Source of the DNA: Desulfobulbaceae bacterium
GTDB lineage: Bacteria > Desulfobacterota > Desulfobulbia > Desulfobulbales > Desulfocapsaceae
Reading direction: 5' to 3'
Assembly: GCA_024640625.1 (NCBI GenBank)
Contig: JAHEER010000027.1
Coordinates: 1 to 40,082 of the forward strand
DNA: 40,082 nucleotides
Part shown: piece by piece, positions 35,840-40,082 of the stretch
Numbering within the stretch: position 1 is the stretch's first letter
Layout of the letters: the number at the start of each line of letters is the position of its first letter
Translations under genes and position numbers: made by a program
Notes under the pieces: model-generated
The model's input: only the letters and a program-made list of their open reading frames with translations
The model's database searches: none
Told to the model about the DNA's origin: nothing

Positions 35840-37255
35840 ATGCTCTTTTTACCTGAACTGATTCTGCTACTGGGAACACTCTCCCTGTTTCTGGTGGGTC
35901 TCGGCAGTCCGGCACTCGAAACTGTCAGAAAACTGACCATCGCCCTTATGGCACTGGTGGTCCTCGCCACGCTGGTCAGCCTGAGGCAGGACGGTTCCCT
36001 CTTTTTCGAATCCTACCGGGTCGATCTGTTCTCCCAGCTTTTCAAATTTTTGCTTGCTGCGGCGACTCTGGTTGTCTTGATCTTCTCTGAGCTGTCCCCG
36101 GGCATCAAGAGCGAAGTAAGAGCTGAGTACTACGTCTTTTTGTTTACCGCTGTGCTAGGGCTGATGATGCTGACCTCAAGCGTTGAACTCCTGGCTATCC
36201 TGGTCTCCCTGGAATTGTCCAGCTTCGCGGTCTATATCATGGTGCCGATGCGGTCCTCAACCAGCGCTGGTGCGATGCAGATGGAATCGGGCATCAAGTA
36301 CCTGCTCTTCGGCGTCATGTCCACCGGCTTCATGCTCTTTGGCATGAGCTACATCTTCGGTCTTTGCGGTTCGACCTATCTATCTGACATCGCCACCCGG
36401 ATCGAACCGTTGTTTTATCAGCCCGCTGCGATTATCGCACTGGTTATGATGATGGCCGGGTTCTTCTTTAAACTGGCCATCTTCCCCTTTCATTTCTGGG
36501 TGCCCGACGTCTATCAGGGAGCAGCCAACGAAACCACGGCTTTTATAGCCGCGGTTCCCAAAATTGCGGCCGTCGCGGTCATGATAAGAATCGTGTCGCT
36601 GGTCAGCGCCGAAGGGCAGACCGTTGTCAACCTTCTGCTTGTCTGCGCCGTCGGTTCGATGTTTTACGGTAATCTCTCGGCCCTCGTGCAGAAGGATTTT
36701 AAGCGCATGCTGGGTTTCTCCGGGATCTCCCACGCCGGTTTTGTGCTCTTCGGCCTTCTCACCCTCTCCAGTCAGGGGTATGCAACCTCTTTTTATTATA
36801 TTATCGGATATGCAGCCATGAACCTGACCTGCTTCCTGGTGGTCTGTGCCGTCGCCCCAGCGGGAGAAAACCTGGCCATAGAGGATTTCACCGGCCTTCA
36901 CCAGCGTTCCCCGTTTCTTGCCGTGATTCTCGCCATCGGCCTGTTTGCCCTGGCGGGTATTCCGCCTTTCGTAGGCTTCACCGGGAAATTCATGCTGCTG
37001 GTCAACGCCTTCAAACAGGGTCATGTGCTCGCCGTGGTTCTCGCCGCGCTCAACACCGCCATCGCCATATACTACTATCTCTCCGTGGTGAGGGTAGCCT
37101 ATTGCAGTGACCCCAAGGGGCCAGCTTCACAGGTTGCACCCAGTGGACTGACCACTGCGGTCTCGGTGCTGCTGCTCATCGTCATCGTCGCCATGGGCAT
37201 TTTACCGGGCGCCTTCCTGAGCCTCACCTCCGCCGCAGTAGGGACCATTCTCTAG
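35840..37255 (+). CDS. nuoN: Complex I subunit NuoN
   Basis: A 471-residue antiporter-type membrane subunit (ND2 type), the one next to NuoK/J. Recognised by the TM5 ELLAILVSLELSSFAVYIM with its conserved Glu, the TM7 pattern GFFFKLAIFPFHFWVPDVYQGA with a Lys, and GNLSALVQKDFKRMLGFSGI. FTGLHQRSPFLAVIL and LAGIPPFVGFTGKFMLL are standard NuoN. It starts after a good site (AAAGGAACATT). It is the last gene of the operon. The next 134 bases hold no clear terminator hairpin before the M48 protease gene. Confidence 0.97.
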   Translation: MLFLPELILLLGTLSLFLVGLGSPALETVRKLTIALMALVVLATLVSLRQDGSLFFESYRVDLFSQLFKFLLAAATLVVLIFSELSPGIKSEVRAEYYVFLFTAVLGLMMLTSSVELLAILVSLELSSFAVYIMVPMRSSTSAGAMQMESGIKYLLFGVMSTGFMLFGMSYIFGLCGSTYLSDIATRIEPLFYQPAAIIALVMMMAGFFFKLAIFPFHFWVPDVYQGAANETTAFIAAVPKIAAVAVMIRIVSLVSAEGQTVVNLLLVCAVGSMFYGNLSALVQKDFKRMLGFSGISHAGFVLFGLLTLSSQGYATSFYYIIGYAAMNLTCFLVVCAVAPAGENLAIEDFTGLHQRSPFLAVILAIGLFALAGIPPFVGFTGKFMLLVNAFKQGHVLAVVLAALNTAIAIYYYLSVVRVAYCSDPKGPASQVAPSGLTTAVSVLLLIVIVAMGILPGAFLSLTSAAVGTIL

Positions 37256-37389
37256 GCTGGCAGTATGGCCATCCCGTCCGGCCTGACTCAGAGGCTGCGC
37301 CAGGTCTGAAGGCCGCCCACTTGCGACCTCGATAATCTGCACTATCGTGCCTGTATGCTTATTAAAATTTTACAAGCAAACGGTGCATC

Positions 37390-38628
37390 ATGAACCCCTG
37401 GTTGATCTTCATTCTTGTTGTTATCGGCGCCAGCTTTCTTGTCAATACCGCCATATCGCTGCTTAACCTTCAGGCCCTCTCCCCCAATCTGCCGGAGGAG
37501 TTTACCGACACTTACGATCAGGAAAAATATCGGCAGTCACAGGCCTATACACGCGTACAGACAATTTTCTCAGTGCTGGAAAGTTCAATTATCACAGCTC
37601 TTTTGTTACTCTTTCTGCTCAGCGGCGGATTCAATCTGGTGGATCAATTCGTCCGTGGCTTTGGACTGGGCACCATCCCCACCGGCATTCTCTATGCCGG
37701 TTTATTAACCCTGCTTTCATCCATCGTGGGACTGCCGTTCTCCATCTATTCCACTTTCAAGATCGAAGCCCAGTTTGGTTTTAATCGAACCACTGCCAAA
37801 ACTTACATCACGGATATCATCAAATCGATTCTCTTGACCATTGTGCTTGGTACACCAATACTGGCTGCGATCCTCTGGTTTTTTGAATACACCGGTTCGC
37901 ATGCGTGGCTTCTCTGCTGGGTTGGCACCGTCACTTTTGGTTTTATTGTGCAATTCCTGGCGCCGGTGGTGATCATGCCGCTGTTCAATAAATTCACCCC
38001 GCTCGAGGACAGCCCTCTGAAAGAAAAAATCCTGACCTACGCCCGGCTCCAGAATTTCAAAATCAGCGGCATCTTCACCATGGACGGCTCAAAGCGATCC
38101 ACCAAGCTCAACGCCTTCTTCACCGGTTTCGGGAAATTCAGGAAGATAGTGTTTTATGACACCCTGCTCGAAAAGATTGACGATGACGAGATAATCTCCG
38201 TGCTGGCTCACGAAATGGGCCACTTCAAAAGACACCATATCTGGAAGATGATGGCTATTTCCATCCTGCAAACCGGGCTGGTGTTCTACCTGTTATCCCT
38301 TTTTCTCAACAACCCCGGCGTGTTTGCAGCCTTCAAGATGGAACACCTATCCATCTATGCAAGCCTCATCTTCTTTGCCTTTCTTTATTCGCCATTCAGC
38401 ACCCTGCTGTCCATCCTGTTCAATATCATGCTCAGGGCCCATGAGTTTGAAGCCGACAGGTATGCCGCGCACACCACCGGCGCACCCGAGAACCTCGTGC
38501 GGGCCCTGAAAAAACTGAGTGTTGCCAACTTGTCCAATCTCACCCCCCATCCAGCGATGGTGTTCCTGAGCTACAGCCATCCCCCTGTTCTTCAACGAAT
38601 CAAGGCGTTGAGAAAGGTAAAAAGCTGA
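37390..38628 (+). CDS. Ste24-type M48 family zinc metalloprotease (CAAX protease 1-like)
   Basis: A 412-residue integral-membrane zinc peptidase. The active site is HEMGH (H274, E275, H278), with the third zinc ligand in the HEFEADRYA motif (E352). The N-terminal half has several helices (about 3-24, 60-80, 97-120, 145-165, 175-195) and the GFNR motif (130-133), a hallmark of Ste24/M48A enzymes and not of the shorter HtpX. NFKISGIFTMDGSKRSTKLNAFF is also Ste24-like. Bacterial homologues have no CAAX substrates that are well established; membrane-protein quality control is plausible. It lies 134 bases after nuoN with a weak ribosome site. Probably its own transcription unit. Confidence 0.93.
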   Translation: MNPWLIFILVVIGASFLVNTAISLLNLQALSPNLPEEFTDTYDQEKYRQSQAYTRVQTIFSVLESSIITALLLLFLLSGGFNLVDQFVRGFGLGTIPTGILYAGLLTLLSSIVGLPFSIYSTFKIEAQFGFNRTTAKTYITDIIKSILLTIVLGTPILAAILWFFEYTGSHAWLLCWVGTVTFGFIVQFLAPVVIMPLFNKFTPLEDSPLKEKILTYARLQNFKISGIFTMDGSKRSTKLNAFFTGFGKFRKIVFYDTLLEKIDDDEIISVLAHEMGHFKRHHIWKMMAISILQTGLVFYLLSLFLNNPGVFAAFKMEHLSIYASLIFFAFLYSPFSTLLSILFNIMLRAHEFEADRYAAHTTGAPENLVRALKKLSVANLSNLTPHPAMVFLSYSHPPVLQRIKALRKVKS

Positions 38629-38743
38629 CCCAAACTGGAAGAACACTCTTGCACCGCGGCACGGTGGCGATTAGAATAATGTGCTAACATTCCGTACCAG
38701 TTTCTTGGACCCTACCTGTTTTCACCACGCTTGGGAGCACATC

Positions 38744-39715
38744 ATGAATAAAAACGACTTCAAAAATCCACTTATTCAGTCTGGGGCCATACTCCTTGTG
38801 GTCTTTCTGCTCATTTCCATCGTTGCCGGTTCTGGATCCCAAGGGCTGCTGGGCTCCATCGGCGCATTAATCTCTGGTATTTTTTCCGCTGTTATTTTTG
38901 TAGTCGCTCTGTGCATAGCCATCGTCTTCTCGATTGCCGTTATCATCGGCGTCTATCTTGCGGCGGTTTCGTTTTATTCCAGAGACAAAGGGCGCGATCT
39001 CTTTGAACAATTGAAAAAATCTCTTGGCGAGATTTACGGTAAAGTGAGAGGCACCAAGATAAAGTACCAGGCCTCCGCCCCAAAACCCGCTGAATCAAAA
39101 CCCGAATCTGAGAAAGTGGCTGAAACCATACCGCCGGCAGAGCCGCAACCAGCGCAACAACCACAAGCTGAGCCACTAGCACGCCAGGCATCCCCGCCGG
39201 AAGACAAGCTTGACGCCGTAAACTCAAAACTGTCGGAACTGACACGGACTTCATCCTTTAACGATGAGAAGATCGCAGGTATACAGCGGCGGATAGATAC
39301 CCTGGCCTCCGGTGCAGACCAGGAAGAAAAGCTGGCCGGCTTTGAGAATTCGCTTGCAGAAGTCAGCGACCAGTTCAAGGTGTTGAGCACCAAGGTTGAG
39401 GCCGTTTCCACAGAGGTGCAGAATCTCCAGCTGCGGATCGATGAAGAAATCAGCGGGATCAAGAATGAACTGGCCGCGCTGCACGATAAGACCTCCGTTC
39501 CCGAAGTCATCTCCGGAATCCTTTCCTATATCGATTCCCCAGAGGACCGGGATATGATTACCGCAAAGGCCACGGAAGCGATCTCCAGGGGGATGACCTA
39601 CTCCCAGATAGACGATTTTTTCAAAGCGTCGCTGTCCGCTGAAGTTTATCAGGAGCTGGCTGCACATCCACGCCTGACCAAGGATTTCCTACGCTCCATT
39701 AAGAAAAAATTCTAG
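38744..39715 (+). CDS. Membrane-anchored coiled-coil protein of unknown function
   Basis: A 323-residue protein I do not recognise. Two or three N-terminal membrane helices (about 10-28 and 36-75, the latter long enough for two) are followed by a cytoplasmic stretch, a Pro/Gln/Glu-rich linker (about 110-150), and a heptad-like region (about 155-245) rich in Leu, Glu, Lys and Ser that is likely a coiled coil. A helical C-terminal domain (about 250-323) has DRDMITAKATEAISRGMTY and ends in SIKKKF. The start at 38744 has GGGAG nearby; an in-frame GTG at 38681 has no such site and adds a poor N-terminus. It is closed by a perfect 16-bp hairpin. It could be a scaffold or a tether at the membrane; that is only a guess. 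Confidence 0.82.
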   Translation: MNKNDFKNPLIQSGAILLVVFLLISIVAGSGSQGLLGSIGALISGIFSAVIFVVALCIAIVFSIAVIIGVYLAAVSFYSRDKGRDLFEQLKKSLGEIYGKVRGTKIKYQASAPKPAESKPESEKVAETIPPAEPQPAQQPQAEPLARQASPPEDKLDAVNSKLSELTRTSSFNDEKIAGIQRRIDTLASGADQEEKLAGFENSLAEVSDQFKVLSTKVEAVSTEVQNLQLRIDEEISGIKNELAALHDKTSVPEVISGILSYIDSPEDRDMITAKATEAISRGMTYSQIDDFFKASLSAEVYQELAAHPRLTKDFLRSIKKKF

Positions 39716-39729
39716 TCCAACCCGTTTTT

Positions 39730-39769
39730 CATAGCCGCCATAAAGCACTTTTTCTTTATGGCGGCTATG
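39730..39769. terminator. Perfect 16-bp hairpin after the coiled-coil gene
   Basis: Stem CATAGCCGCCATAAAG (39730-39745) with CTTTATGGCGGCTATG (39754-39769) around an 8-base loop CACTTTTT. No long T-tract follows on either strand. It begins 15 bases after the stop and probably acts as a terminator or transcript-stabilising end. Confidence 0.7.
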
Positions 39770-39886
39770 CGTCTGATCTTACAAATCTCTTTCAGGAGTA
39801 CCCTCATTCTTCCAACCATTTTGGGATCGGATAATCCTTGCCTGAGTTACAATCGTAATTATTTTTAAAGGTAGTCGACAAACGTA

Positions 39887-39915
39887 TTGACAAGTGAACT
39901 GAGAGGGACTAGTTT
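39887..39915 (+). promoter_or_regulatory. Predicted promoter 1 of a downstream unit
   Basis: A perfect TTGACA (39887-39892), a 17-base spacer and TAGTTT (39910-39915, 3 of 6). It is preceded by an AT-rich block, AATTATTTTTAAAG (39857-39870), that could be an UP element. Between the hairpin and this site (39770-39886) I see no gene or other structure. Confidence 0.4.
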
Positions 39916-39975
39916 GTCGCGGTTTTGGGGGCAGGAGCGGGAAGCGGTAAAAGTGTAGAGTGGACGACAATTTAA

Positions 39976-40004
39976 TTGACAAGATGAGCGGGTTATATTA
40001 GATT
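39976..40004 (+). promoter_or_regulatory. Predicted promoter 2 of a downstream unit
   Basis: A perfect TTGACA (39976-39981), a 17-base spacer and TAGATT (39999-40004, 4 of 6), 89 bases after promoter 1. The tandem spacing recalls the two promoters of rRNA operons. Transcription would start near 40011 and run out of the window. Confidence 0.5.
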
Positions 40005-40015
40005 GACGTTCTTCC

Positions 40016-40082
40016 GCGCTCGTCACGAGCGCACGGCCCGACGGTGGTGCCGCGACGATCCTTGACAACTGAATAACAGCAA
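40016..40082 (+). other. Structured GC-rich leader, possibly of an rRNA operon
   Basis: Starts with a hairpin GCGCTCG (40016-40022) and CGAGCGC (40026-40032) around TCA, then a GC-rich stretch. It ends with CTTGACAACTGAATAACAGC (40061-40080), which resembles the short A-rich sequences found in leaders and spacers of bacterial rRNA operons. No 16S sequence is inside the window, so this is inference. Confidence 0.35.

Noticed and set aside
39779-40068. Two 67-codon minus-strand frames near the window end
   Set aside because: They overlap each other, cover the predicted promoters and look like random translations rich in Ser, Arg and Gln.

Overview
The window looks like a chromosomal segment from a sulfate-reducing or related anaerobe of the Desulfobacterota, most like the Desulfobulbales. 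This is an inference from gene content and protein style: a complex I operon without NADH-input genes, MrpD-type antiporter subunits, a UbiE/MenG quinone methyltransferase, recCBD, and lineage-style hypothetical proteins. I see no phage, transposase, CRISPR array or plasmid module.

Left part (1-12.2 kb): a minus-strand pair encodes a KdnB-like iron alcohol dehydrogenase and an aspartate/glutamate racemase. A plus-strand orphan (1995-3332) follows, whose C-terminal half faintly resembles the RelA/SpoT nucleotidyltransferase fold. It converges on a tightly coupled minus-strand recC-recB-recD operon (3337-11693) for double-strand-break repair. A small membrane protein lies upstream of recC, start-to-start with an orphan 372-residue protein.

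Middle part (13.4-25.6 kb): this is mostly minus-strand housekeeping: ferritin, universal stress protein, ubiE/menG overlapping an acyl-CoA synthetase, asnS, a TtcA-type tRNA thiolase, and hisB coupled to a lipoprotein. Then, on the plus strand, come tRNA-Gly(GCC) with its own terminator, rplM-rpsI with a strong terminator, argC and truA. A minus-strand LysR regulator overlaps the end of truA.

Right part (25.7-37.3 kb): a strong sigma-70-type promoter drives one long plus-strand operon for respiratory complex I, in the order nuoA, B, C, D, H, I, J, K, an MrpD-like subunit, an 82-residue membrane protein, a second and longer MrpD-like subunit, nuoM, nuoN. NuoE, F and G are absent, so NADH is probably not the direct donor. 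Four antiporter-type subunits are present instead of the usual three, and there is no canonical nuoL. This quinone-reducing ion pump is the most interesting system in the window.

The end (37.4-40.1 kb) has a Ste24-type M48 membrane protease and a membrane-anchored coiled-coil protein closed by a perfect 16-bp hairpin. The last 370 bases carry no gene. They hold two consensus-like promoters and a GC-rich leader resembling the region upstream of an rRNA operon, which may begin just outside the window.
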